A stretch of DNA of 25,659 bases from Bacteriovoracaceae bacterium UBA7317 (GCA_002474345.1 DKQD01000179.1:12744-38402); one strand, 5' to 3'. Positions 12,963-20,644 are shown, numbered from the stretch's first letter. Notes: generated from the sequence alone by a model not told the origin. Made by a program: numbers and translations.

Positions 12963-15399
12963 AGGAGTTTTATTTTCTTTTGGTCTCCTTTTTCTGGTTG
13001 GAGTCACTTTAGTTTCTTCAATGGACCTTTTGGCAAGAACTAGTTTTGACTTTAAGACTGGTGATGATGTTCAGATTCTCTCTGACAAAGCTTACCGACG
13101 AACCTCGAAAAGTGAATACAATGCCGTTGGCAATGTTGTTATCGTTCATGGAACGGAGATGCTCTACGGCGAGAAGGCTTCGCTCAAATATGGTGAAGGC
13201 ACTTTAAATGTACAGGGCAATGTTAGGTACGTTGGAGAAGGCATCACTTTTTATGGGACAAGGCTTTTCTACAATTTTAAAAAAAGTAACCTTGAAGTTA
13301 AAGATGCGAGAATTATAGCTGATAACTTTGTCGTTTGGGGCGAGTTCATTTCGATGCCTAGAAAAGGCATTGTTAACGCTATTAACGCTGAGTATAGCAC
13401 TTGTAGAGATTGTCCTGAGTCATGGAGTATTTTTGGTAAAAGTATAAAAATAACTTTAGGGCAGTACATAAGAATTAAGGAAGCTTATATAAAAGTTAAT
13501 GGAGTGACTGTTTTATACGTTCCTTACATAATACTGCCTATTAAAAAGAAAAGAGAAAGTGGACTTTTGTTTCCAAGTTTTTCTTTTCCCAGTGGAGAGG
13601 GTGTTTATTACAGACAACCTTGGTTTTGGAATATAAGTCGGTCTATGGATATGACTTTTACTCCTTCTTTCTATGGTCTAAGGGGAAATGGTACTGAAGT
13701 TCAACTAAGAAAAGTCTTTGGTCACAGGAACTGGTTGGAACTTGATACAATACTTATCAGGGATCAAATCTATAGTGGAGATGGATCGACCAATAGAGGC
13801 CAAGAAATAGTGAAAAGGGCATTTTACGAATGGGAGCATCATTTTTCTTTAGGAGAAAACGTTAACCATCACTTTCATTATACAAATGGGACAGACCTTG
13901 ATTTATTAAAAGATTTCGATTTTTTTATAGAGAAAAAAACATTCTCACCAGAGTGGGGTGGGTCAACTTTTCTAGAATTTAGAAGCTCACTTTTTGAGTC
14001 TTCCATTGAAGGGCATTTTTACAGAAGTCAGCTTATTGATTCTCCTTTTGAGTTCGATGAAGAGTTCATTCAGATTTTACCTCAGTTGAACTTTTCAACT
14101 GTTCCAATTAATTTGTGGAATATTTCCTCCAGTCTATTTAAAAATTTGAATATTGGATTTGAGTCAGATTTGAAAGTGTTTAAGCAGAATCACGTTAAGG
14201 AAACGAGCTATATAAGAAATGCCAGTCGTTTAAATAGTGCTCCCTACATAGATATGACTTTTTTTAGAAAAGGTCCTTTTGATTTTACGTCGAAAATAAC
14301 TTGGGACCGACAAGATTACGTTTTTCCGTATGAAAAAGAAGAACCAACCTTTTCTAAAGAAGGCTTCGTATTTGAAAGTTCTATGTCTTTTGAGTTAGAG
14401 AAAATTTTTGGATTGGCTTATGAAGAAAAGCTTCCCCTGAAGGAATTAGATGTTGAGAAATATAGAAGTTTTCAAAAAGAATCCAAAAGAAAAAAGGAAA
14501 AGGGAAAAAGAGACTTATCAAAAAAAAATGTGGGCGATGTAATTGGGGAGTTTCCTAGCTCCGAAAATTACTACAAGAGACAAAACATATCGATCAAGAA
14601 GGATAGCTATAAGCATTCTCAGATGTTCATTTTTAACCATTATTATTTGACTGATCAAAAATATAAAGGCAACCAGAGTTTTTTGAATCAGATCTCTACT
14701 TCTGAAGGTATCTTTGACCATGTCGATTTTTTAAAGACAAAAAAATATCTTAATGCTCAGTTAAGTCCTAGTACCAGTTTGCCAAAAGAAAATACTTTGG
14801 AGTTTCAATGGAATCATTCTGTTATTAGAAAAAGCGTGAAAGACTACAAGCCTTTCAATGATGGAAGAAGTCTACGTGATAATTTTAATTTTAGAGAAGT
14901 TGCCTATTTGAACATAAGTCAAGGTATCGATTTCACCGTTACTGATGAAAGGTTGTTGAATCGCCTTACGAGGCTCTATGTTAATGGTGGGACAACATTT
15001 GAGGAAACGGGAACGACTCTCTCTTTTTCTGAGTATTACTTTTTTAGCGATAATTTTAAAGGGCATAAATTTAATTTAGATATAGGGCAAAGGGTTTTAT
15101 CAGGAAACGTAAGTTTTGGTTGGGAACAAAATACAGTGAATGGCCTTGAGCCTGCAAGAAATTTAAAAGCTTCTTTTTCTTTATCGCCTATGGATGCTTG
15201 GACCTTTGATGGTGAGTTTAAGTGGAATCTTCAAGAAAAAGTTAAAGAATTGTCTTTATACCAAGTAACTTATAAACCACATAATAATTGTTGGAGGCTC
15301 ATTTGGGGTTATAAAGATGACCTATCCAGCAAGAAATTTCTTTTTAACTTTTTGGTAAACTTTAATGACAACAGTTTTACATCCTTATCGGATTTATAA
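12925..15399 (+). CDS. lptD: LPS-assembly outer-membrane protein LptD
   Basis: Outer-membrane beta-barrel that inserts lipopolysaccharide into the outer leaflet with the LptE lipoprotein. A signal peptide covers residues 1-37 (basic start, then GVLFSFGLLFLVGVTLVSS, probable cleavage after LLA). An OstA/LptA-like jellyroll spans about 44-200 (AVGNVVIVHGTEMLYGEKA, VPYIILPIKKKRESGLLFPS). The barrel then has PWFWNISRSMDMTFTP. Cys160 and Cys163, with Cys789 in NNCWRLIWGYKDD, sit where the family's disulphide cysteines lie. A lysine-rich insert (about 505-550) includes a nine-A run at 14520-14528. The start is TTG 12925, inside folC. The better ribosome-binding site AGAGGAG (12961-12967) has no usable in-frame start after it, so the N-terminus is uncertain. 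Confidence 0.93.
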   Translation: MAKYKSFYFQRCRGVLFSFGLLFLVGVTLVSSMDLLARTSFDFKTGDDVQILSDKAYRRTSKSEYNAVGNVVIVHGTEMLYGEKASLKYGEGTLNVQGNVRYVGEGITFYGTRLFYNFKKSNLEVKDARIIADNFVVWGEFISMPRKGIVNAINAEYSTCRDCPESWSIFGKSIKITLGQYIRIKEAYIKVNGVTVLYVPYIILPIKKKRESGLLFPSFSFPSGEGVYYRQPWFWNISRSMDMTFTPSFYGLRGNGTEVQLRKVFGHRNWLELDTILIRDQIYSGDGSTNRGQEIVKRAFYEWEHHFSLGENVNHHFHYTNGTDLDLLKDFDFFIEKKTFSPEWGGSTFLEFRSSLFESSIEGHFYRSQLIDSPFEFDEEFIQILPQLNFSTVPINLWNISSSLFKNLNIGFESDLKVFKQNHVKETSYIRNASRLNSAPYIDMTFFRKGPFDFTSKITWDRQDYVFPYEKEEPTFSKEGFVFESSMSFELEKIFGLAYEEKLPLKELDVEKYRSFQKESKRKKEKGKRDLSKKNVGDVIGEFPSSENYYKRQNISIKKDSYKHSQMFIFNHYYLTDQKYKGNQSFLNQISTSEGIFDHVDFLKTKKYLNAQLSPSTSLPKENTLEFQWNHSVIRKSVKDYKPFNDGRSLRDNFNFREVAYLNISQGIDFTVTDERLLNRLTRLYVNGGTTFEETGTTLSFSEYYFFSDNFKGHKFNLDIGQRVLSGNVSFGWEQNTVNGLEPARNLKASFSLSPMDAWTFDGEFKWNLQEKVKELSLYQVTYKPHNNCWRLIWGYKDDLSSKKFLFNFLVNFNDNSFTSLSDL

Positions 15400-16048
15400 A
15401 GACAAATTGGGGAGGGAACCAATAATAAGCCTCCTTGATTTTAATGACAGCTTTACTTTTAATATTGCAACTTACCTTGGTTTGTTAGGCTATTCCTTTC
15501 AAGTTATTCCGTTTTGTAGAATAAGTTCCTTTTTAAAAAGTCCTTTTCTTTTTAACAATGTTCATATCCTTGTTTATGGTCCAGGCCCAGGACATCCAGA
15601 TGAATATTCGAATCTTTTTTCCTCCATCAAGGAGTTATTGAGCTGCAATAGGCTTTTTCATGTTGGGATTTGCTTGGGGCATCAAATTATGGGAAGAATT
15701 TTTGGTGATGATGTTGCCCTTAGTAAAAACCCTATTCATGCGCAGACTGTTTCTCTTAAAATCCCTTCATGGGAGAGCTGTTTTCCAAAAGAAACCTGGG
15801 GTAGAAATATACTGGTGCAGAGGTATAACTCCCTGTCTATTAAGAAACAAAAAATTAAAAATAGTTTTAAAGAAATCCTAGATGAGAATGATGAGGTTCT
15901 AATGAGGTTATTTGAGCGGGGTGTAAGTTACCAGTTCCATCCAGAGTCTATCGGCACCTCTTTCCCATCTTTGTTTTTTGAGCCTCTTAAGTATTTTTTG
16001 TATAATTTCAATTATGAAGAATCTGATTCGGTTGGATGGAATTTATAG
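15365..16048 (+). CDS. TrpG/PabA-like class I glutamine amidotransferase
   Basis: Stand-alone amidotransferase resembling the ammonia-supplying subunit of anthranilate or aminodeoxychorismate synthase. Motifs: SLLDFNDSFTFNIATYLG near the start, YGPGPGHPDE oxyanion region (71-80), nucleophile Cys103 in HVGICLGHQIMG, the RYNSL substrate loop, and the His192/Glu194 pair in YQFHPESIGT. The triad is complete. ATG 15365 overlaps lptD by 35 nt and has no clear ribosome-binding site. A strong GGGGAGGG at 15409-15416 lies within the gene, 8 nt before an in-frame ATA at 15425, exactly where family members usually begin. No TrpE or PabB partner is next to it. A folate (PabA) role is suggested by folC upstream, a tryptophan role by the TrpF-like gene downstream; neither is proven. 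Confidence 0.85.
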   Translation: MTTVLHPYRIYKDKLGREPIISLLDFNDSFTFNIATYLGLLGYSFQVIPFCRISSFLKSPFLFNNVHILVYGPGPGHPDEYSNLFSSIKELLSCNRLFHVGICLGHQIMGRIFGDDVALSKNPIHAQTVSLKIPSWESCFPKETWGRNILVQRYNSLSIKKQKIKNSFKEILDENDEVLMRLFERGVSYQFHPESIGTSFPSLFFEPLKYFLYNFNYEESDSVGWNL

Positions 16049-16706
16049 CTGTGAAACTCTAGATGCCGCACGTTCAATGGGGCTTAAGTCTTTTCAATTT
16101 GATTTTAGGCCTCGAAGTTTGAATTTTTTACAGCTTCACGTCTTTCAAGAAATGATAAACGATATCCCTGATAATCAAGAAAATTTTTATTTACATTTTT
16201 CTAATGAAAAAGATTTTCTTATCAAGAAGGTTGTTGAAGACTTGAACAAGGTCTTGGAAAAAAGTTCGAGCACTTCAGAAATGGTACTTGAGTTTAGTGA
16301 TGAAAAGGATGCAGGTTTTTATGATCAATTTGGAGTCCCATTTTTTTGGCATTACTCACCAGGTATTGCTTTGGATGAAGTTCTTAAATGCTATAACCTA
16401 AGAGGTATGGTATGGTCTCTAGATTTATTATATGACTTTGATAAATCCAGAAGTTTGGAGCTTATTTTTGATCAGTTTTGGGATAATTACGGTGAGCATA
16501 TACAGCGCATGAAGTTAAAAAACCTTATTAGGGGTGTAAGACCTTTAAATTTTCTTGAAAGAGTTTTAAATATGATGCCTTTTGACATTATTTCTCTTCC
16601 AATAGATCATCACTTTGAATCTTCTTATCGGAATGTTGATCTTAGATTACTTAAGGCCGAAATAGAAATTTTTGACCAAGCGATTGAAAAAGAGCTTTCC
16701 TTATAG
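16014..16706 (+). CDS. Degenerate TrpF-like (phosphoribosylanthranilate isomerase-like) protein
   Basis: The N-terminus has the shape of TrpF TIM barrels: a beta strand, GIYSCETLDAARSMGLKSFQFDF, then PRSLNF where TrpF has a PRSPR-type phosphate-loop approach. The catalytic cysteine of the K(I/V)CG motif is absent: the strand reads RLDG with Asp8. The remainder (231 residues, near TrpF's usual 200-220) is strongly diverged, with a WSLDLLYDF segment and IISLPIDHH near the end. ATG 16014 overlaps the amidotransferase by 35 nt; a TTG at 15978 would make a longer form without domain support. It ends a run from accD and is followed by a terminator. The TrpF relation is a weak, motif-level call; isomerase activity is unlikely with this active site. 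Confidence 0.6.
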   Translation: MKNLIRLDGIYSCETLDAARSMGLKSFQFDFRPRSLNFLQLHVFQEMINDIPDNQENFYLHFSNEKDFLIKKVVEDLNKVLEKSSSTSEMVLEFSDEKDAGFYDQFGVPFFWHYSPGIALDEVLKCYNLRGMVWSLDLLYDFDKSRSLELIFDQFWDNYGEHIQRMKLKNLIRGVRPLNFLERVLNMMPFDIISLPIDHHFESSYRNVDLRLLKAEIEIFDQAIEKELSL

Positions 16707-16713
16707 ATTTTAT

Positions 16714-16741
16714 GGCCAAGTAATCTTGATTACTGGTTTTT
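16714..16741 (+). terminator. Terminator ending the accD-to-TrpF-like operon
   Basis: Stem CC+AGTAAT (16716-16724, with one bulged A) pairs with ATTACT+GG (16729-16736), tetraloop CTTG, followed by five T at 16737-16741. It lies just after the TrpF-like stop and before surE. Confidence 0.7.
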
Positions 16742-16808
16742 AGAAGAGTAAAAGGTCGAGAACACAGTAGATTTTCCGCAAAAAATTGTGGAGTTCAGGG
16801 GAGGAAAG

Positions 16809-17597
16809 ATGGAGATTCTTATTTCAAATGATGATGGCGTTTATGCGGAAGGAATAAAAAGCCTTAGAAAATCTCTAAGTCAAATTGGTAATGTTACTGT
16901 TGTTGCTCCACTTGAAGAAAGGTCGACAACAGGTCACACACTTACGCTAGACCACCCACTTAGACTTATTGAGCTGGAGAAAGATATTTATGGGTGTAGT
17001 GGGTATCCTGCAGATTGTGCACTATTAGGAGTTATTCACCTTTTTAAGGAAAAAAAAGGAAGAAAGCCGGACCTGGTAGTTAGTGGAATTAACCGCGGTC
17101 CAAACTTAGGTCAGGACACATATTATTCGGGAACAGTTGCGGCAGCAAGAGAGGCAGTTTTTCACGGTGTACCAGCCTTAAGCGTAAGTACTGCAAGTTC
17201 TTTTGGAACACCAAAGAGCAACCCTCTTTTCTATGAAACAGCAGGAGAATTTACTAAAAAATTCGTCGAGCAAAAATTCCATTTACTTTTAGAGCCTATG
17301 GGACTTCTTAATATAAATGTACCAAACCTCCCAATTGAAGAGATCAAAGGTGTAGAACTGACCAGTTTGGGGTTTCAAAAATACTCAGAAGAAATTCAAA
17401 TGCGCCGAGATTTTAGGGGAAGAGATTATTTTTGGATTGGTGGGATCTACGAAGGGTTTGAAGGTAACGAAAAAACAGATTGCTATGCAGTCTCTGAGGG
17501 AAAAGTTTCGATTACTCCTCTGAGCCTTTTGGAAAAAGGGAGAATTGATCAAAAGTGTTGGAACAAGCTCTCTGAAAAGATTTTTGAATTTAGATAA
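16809..17597 (+). CDS. surE: 5'/3'-nucleotidase SurE
   Basis: Metal-dependent nucleoside monophosphate phosphatase linked to stationary-phase survival. The metal site is formed by Asp8 and Asp9 in ISNDDGVYAEGI, Ser39 in APLEERSTTGHTLTL, and the Asn in VVSGINRGPNLGQD, followed by YSGTVAAAREAVFHGVPALSVS. ATG 16809 is chosen because GGGGAGGA lies a few bases upstream; an upstream in-frame GTG at 16788 would place that site inside the gene. The length of 263 residues is normal. It follows a terminator and precedes an NlpD-like lipoprotein, echoing the surE-nlpD neighbourhood of proteobacteria, though pcm and rpoS are absent here. Confidence 0.96.
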   Translation: MEILISNDDGVYAEGIKSLRKSLSQIGNVTVVAPLEERSTTGHTLTLDHPLRLIELEKDIYGCSGYPADCALLGVIHLFKEKKGRKPDLVVSGINRGPNLGQDTYYSGTVAAAREAVFHGVPALSVSTASSFGTPKSNPLFYETAGEFTKKFVEQKFHLLLEPMGLLNINVPNLPIEEIKGVELTSLGFQKYSEEIQMRRDFRGRDYFWIGGIYEGFEGNEKTDCYAVSEGKVSITPLSLLEKGRIDQKCWNKLSEKIFEFR

Positions 17598-17648
17598 AAA
17601 GTAAGTTTTAAACAAATCAAAATTTTATTTCCATGGATGGAGATTACA

Positions 17649-18296
17649 ATGACGAGTAAAATTTTAAAGATTGCTTTCGTTTTCATCTTTGTTTCTTGTA
17701 CTCAATTCAAAAGTGGTCATTTTGTAAAAATTAAGGAAGGGGAATCTTTTAAAAGTATTGCGAAGCAGTATAGTGTTTCGCGTTATGATTTGGAGCGGGA
17801 AAACGATGATAAGTCTTTTGTTCCTGGTGAGTGGGTTTTTGTTCCAGAGGAAAAGGGAATCCTTCCCCATATTTTTAGCAAAATAGACAGCGGATGGTCT
17901 TTGCTTGGTCATAAGGCTTTTTTATGGCCGGTGCCGTCTTCATCAAGAGTTAGTTCGCGTTTTGGAACCCGATGGGGGCGGCCTCATGAGGGGTTGGATA
18001 TTGCGGCGCAGAGAGGTGCTCATATTTTGGCATCAAATAGTGGTGTTGTTGTCTATTCAGGCAACGAGCTAGGAGGTTATGGAAATATCATCGTCATTGC
18101 TCATAAAGGAGGCTTTTTTAGCGTTTATGCACATAACCAGGATAACTATGTAACAAAAGGTCAAGTCGTTAAAAAAGGGCAGGTTATTGGAAGAGTCGGC
18201 AATACGGGAAAATCTACTGGTCCACACTTGCATTTTGAAGTTAGAAGGCAGGGAAAAGCTTTGAACCCTTCTAAATTTATTTCTTTTTCGAACTAA
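17649..18296 (+). CDS. LysM/M23 peptidase lipoprotein (NlpD-like)
   Basis: Envelope protein that binds and probably cuts peptidoglycan. A lipoprotein signal ends in FVSC with Cys17. One LysM domain spans about residues 24-68 (HFVKIKEGESFKSIAKQYSV, ending WVFVPEE). The M23 domain is at 95-213, with zinc ligands His113 and Asp117 (HEGLD) and His195 of HLH, plus His162 in YAHNQD. All are kept, unlike E. coli NlpD, whose M23 domain is degenerate, so this one is likely an active endopeptidase. ATG 17649 has GGAG six bases upstream; ATG 17637 is a less likely alternative. Its position after surE matches nlpD, but active and regulatory M23 lipoproteins are hard to separate by eye. Confidence 0.9.
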   Translation: MTSKILKIAFVFIFVSCTQFKSGHFVKIKEGESFKSIAKQYSVSRYDLERENDDKSFVPGEWVFVPEEKGILPHIFSKIDSGWSLLGHKAFLWPVPSSSRVSSRFGTRWGRPHEGLDIAAQRGAHILASNSGVVVYSGNELGGYGNIIVIAHKGGFFSVYAHNQDNYVTKGQVVKKGQVIGRVGNTGKSTGPHLHFEVRRQGKALNPSKFISFSN

Positions 18297-18323
18297 AGAA
18301 ATTTTTCTAATATTTAACTTAGT

Positions 18324-18929
18324 CTATTCACCTGAGTTATTGAAAAACATCTCGACTAGTTTTAGGTACATAATGGCGGTGTTTTTTGCATCCGCGAGAG
18401 CGGTGTGCTCAACTTCTCCCATTCCAAGATACTTCATGAGGTCTGAGCCGGAGGCGCATTCATCTGGCAAAAAGTTGAGGTCAATAAGAGTAAGGGCCGT
18501 AGACGTTAAATCAAGCACTCTATGACTGAAGTGTTCTTTCATAAATCCCCAACCAAGATCTCTATTTAAAAAGGGGATGTCTATTGAGTTTACACTTTTG
18601 CCAAAGAGGACAATTTGGTTAATTGTAGTAGGTTGGAAATAATCTTTAACATCTGGACTCTGGAGGTATTCTTCCATCATTTTTCTAAAAGTCGTGTGGT
18701 CAACACCTTCTTCATGAGCCCTTTTGATAAGCCCTTCATTGTGTTCTATGACCCACGGGGCTAGTTGAGGTTTTAAAGTTTCAAAAGATGGGCAGTGAAC
18801 TGTGAAAGTTCTAGCAAGGTTTTCCTCGAGCGTCTTAGTTTCCGTGTCAAAGGGGATCATACCAAATTCGATGATGTAATCGTGTTGATCAAGCCCTGTT
18901 GCTTCTAAATCGAAGGATAGATACCTCAT
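18324..18929 (-). CDS. DEDDh 3'-5' exonuclease
   Basis: RNase T/DnaQ-type exonuclease. Exo motifs: Asp7 and Glu9 in LSFDLEATGL, Asp117 in NSIDIPFLNRDL, and His175 with Asp180 in EHTALADAKNT. The metal site is therefore complete and of the DEDDh subclass. At 201 residues it is a single domain without polymerase or extra modules, so it could be an epsilon-like, RNase T-like or oligonucleotide-degrading enzyme; the substrate is not decided by sequence. ATG 18929 has AAGG upstream. It is convergent with the NlpD-like gene, with only 27 bases between stops, and is preceded on its own strand by the ferredoxin gene after 74 bases. Confidence 0.9.
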   Translation of the reverse strand: MRYLSFDLEATGLDQHDYIIEFGMIPFDTETKTLEENLARTFTVHCPSFETLKPQLAPWVIEHNEGLIKRAHEEGVDHTTFRKMMEEYLQSPDVKDYFQPTTINQIVLFGKSVNSIDIPFLNRDLGWGFMKEHFSHRVLDLTSTALTLIDLNFLPDECASGSDLMKYLGMGEVEHTALADAKNTAIMYLKLVEMFFNNSGE

Positions 18930-19003
18930 TCACAATACCTTTTTAAATTCCTAAATTAAGAACATGATATGAATTTGAGTAAGCGCCGACAAGTGAAAAC
19001 TCT

Positions 19004-19273
19004 TCACAAATAGCCAATGCTCACTTTTCTTACGCCTTTTTTGTCAAAAGGAAGGTCTTTTACTGAAATACCACAGCTAATCACGCTCTCATTCACAATG
19101 CATAAGCGGCAAATACCTTCTCCTTGGCATGATGACGCTATAGGGAGTCCTAGATTTTGAAGGAAGGACATAAGGTTGATGTTTAGGTCTTGAATTGACA
19201 GCTCACGTCTAATAAGGAGTTTTTTAGAAGCACTACCATAGATTTCAATTAGGGAGATTTTTTCTCGAGGCAT
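19004..19273 (-). CDS. Compact 2Fe-2S ferredoxin-like protein
   Basis: Small electron-transfer protein candidate of 89 residues. Cysteines at 49, 55, 58 and 67 give C-x5-C-x2-C-x8-C (SCQGEGICRLC then SVISCG). The first three match the NqrF/adrenodoxin-type loop (CGGxGxCGxC), and the upstream pattern LMSFLQNLGLPIASSC fits the helix-loop before it. In usual Fer2 domains the fourth cysteine follows about 30 residues later; here it follows after 8, so the intervening segment is missing. ATG 19273 has AGGAG 8 nt upstream, and the gene overlaps the end of the 458-aa lipoprotein gene by 25 nt, implying coupling. No obvious redox partner is adjacent. Confidence 0.78.
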   Translation of the reverse strand: MPREKISLIEIYGSASKKLLIRRELSIQDLNINLMSFLQNLGLPIASSCQGEGICRLCIVNESVISCGISVKDLPFDKKGVRKVSIGYL

Positions 19274-20613
19274 GATAATTTCTCCTGAGATCTTCTATCT
19301 AGAATGAAACCATTTTGCTTTTTTAGGTTAAATTTTCCGTGTGCCAGGATGTATCCTAGGTTTCTAACAGGATATAAAGGAATATTTCTTTTTCTAAAAC
19401 GCAACAAGTCGTTTGTGTTTTTATCCAATGGTTCAATAAGAACTCTTAAGGGGTTTACCAAAAAAATTTTTCTAGGACCTTTTAAAAAAATATCAAGGTC
19501 CATGAGTGAATTTGATTGATGAATCCCTTTTTGAAAAAGGTTGTAAATATGTTGACCAGGGTCCCTCCCTTTATAAGAAACTAACGCAATGTTGGATTCC
19601 TTATTTCTATTTTTTATAAGGCACATAGTAGGTGTCTTTTGGGGGGGCGCACCCCTCATGAGAAATGTTCCAAAAATTGGTGAAATAGGTCCTGAAAGTA
19701 ATTGAGAACTCGCAGCAAGAAAGTAAGAATTATTTTGTTCAAATCCAAAGATGCTAGATGATACTTCCTCAGAGTTTATGAGGAATATAGAATGCTTATA
19801 GAGAGAAAGGTCTATATTACATCTAATAGGGGGGGGGAAATTGTCACCTTCAACTTTGAATGGAAACAGGAGTTTTGAGATAGACGCTTTTTTTAAAAGG
19901 TGTTTTCCAAAAGATTTCTTATTCGTATTTATTTTTTGGCTTTTTCTGTAATTCATTACAAGCTTTTTAAATTGAAGTTTAGGAAAACTCTCATTTTTTT
20001 TGAGAGGTTCAGCCTCTTTAAAAAAAGAGTTTTTAAATGGCTTTAATTTATAAAGCTCGGTTCTCTTCATATTAACTATCTTTTCAAGGCTTTTTGTTAC
20101 TTTAAATCTTTTGGGAAGGTTTCTGTCTAGCAAGGAACTTAACTGAATAAGACTCTTTTTTGACTTGAAATTCTTGAGCATAAAATCGATACCGTCTAGG
20201 TAGGGATAATAATTTTTTGATTTTAAGTTTTTTGCAAATGGATGGTGAAAGTCCCAATAGATCGGTTCTGAATCTTTGTGGGCGAAAATAATTTGAAGGC
20301 GAGATGAAGGTGAGCAAACGTCTGGGTTTGCATTTATCTGGTAAAGAAGCCATAGAGCAGCTTTTTCTACAAAGGAGAGCTTAATTCGCTGCCTTTTTAT
20401 TTTTGTAAGAAGTTGATGAAAAGACTTAGAGTTTTCTTCTGATCCAGATAGGAAATTGATAGATTTATTTTTCTTTACTATACAGTAAGTTTTTTCATTC
20501 TCTTTTTTTGATAATGAAGAAACTGTAGCTTTATTGGCAGGTTTTATTATTTGTGTGCAGCCAAAATTAGTTAAGTAAATTAATATTAACCAAGGGAAGA
20601 GTTTTGATTTCAT
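19249..20613 (-). CDS. Large unrecognised lipoprotein with homopolymer tracts
   Basis: Not recognised. The product is 454 residues from ATG 20613 (ATG 20625 is an alternative). The N-terminus is a lipoprotein-like signal (KSKLFPWLILIYLTNFGC) with Cys19 followed by Thr-Gln; the box NFGC is imperfect. The body is rich in Lys, Ser, Phe and Asn, with basic low-complexity middle parts, and a more structured C-terminal half that looks beta-rich (SIFLINSEEVSSSIFGFEQNNSYFL; IALVSYKGRDPGQHIYNLFQKG; IFLVNPLRVLI), a little like a protein with a modified protease/jelly-roll fold but without any motif I can name. Its coding strand holds nine C (19829-19837) and seven C (19641-19647). The ferredoxin gene overlaps its end. 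Confidence 0.78.
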   Translation of the reverse strand: MKSKLFPWLILIYLTNFGCTQIIKPANKATVSSLSKKENEKTYCIVKKNKSINFLSGSEENSKSFHQLLTKIKRQRIKLSFVEKAALWLLYQINANPDVCSPSSRLQIIFAHKDSEPIYWDFHHPFAKNLKSKNYYPYLDGIDFMLKNFKSKKSLIQLSSLLDRNLPKRFKVTKSLEKIVNMKRTELYKLKPFKNSFFKEAEPLKKNESFPKLQFKKLVMNYRKSQKINTNKKSFGKHLLKKASISKLLFPFKVEGDNFPPPIRCNIDLSLYKHSIFLINSEEVSSSIFGFEQNNSYFLAASSQLLSGPISPIFGTFLMRGAPPQKTPTMCLIKNRNKESNIALVSYKGRDPGQHIYNLFQKGIHQSNSLMDLDIFLKGPRKIFLVNPLRVLIEPLDKNTNDLLRFRKRNIPLYPVRNLGYILAHGKFNLKKQNGFILDRRSQEKLSCLEKKSP

Positions 20614-20644
20614 TATTATCCACATTCTCCATTAATTTCAATGA

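Noticed and set aside
14520..14528. Nine-A run in lptD as a phase-variable tract
   Set aside because: A-runs are common in this AT-rich sequence, and it falls in a lysine-rich loop of an essential gene where loss of frame would be lethal; noted but not claimed.
18297..18323. AGAAATTTTTCT hairpin between convergent nlpD-like and exonuclease genes as a terminator
   Set aside because: Only five A-T pairs with a two-base loop; too weak to support.
20102..20353. 83-codon minus-strand frame inside the lipoprotein gene
   Set aside because: Same strand, different frame, no start signal. The lipoprotein frame is longer, has a signal peptide and a promoter.
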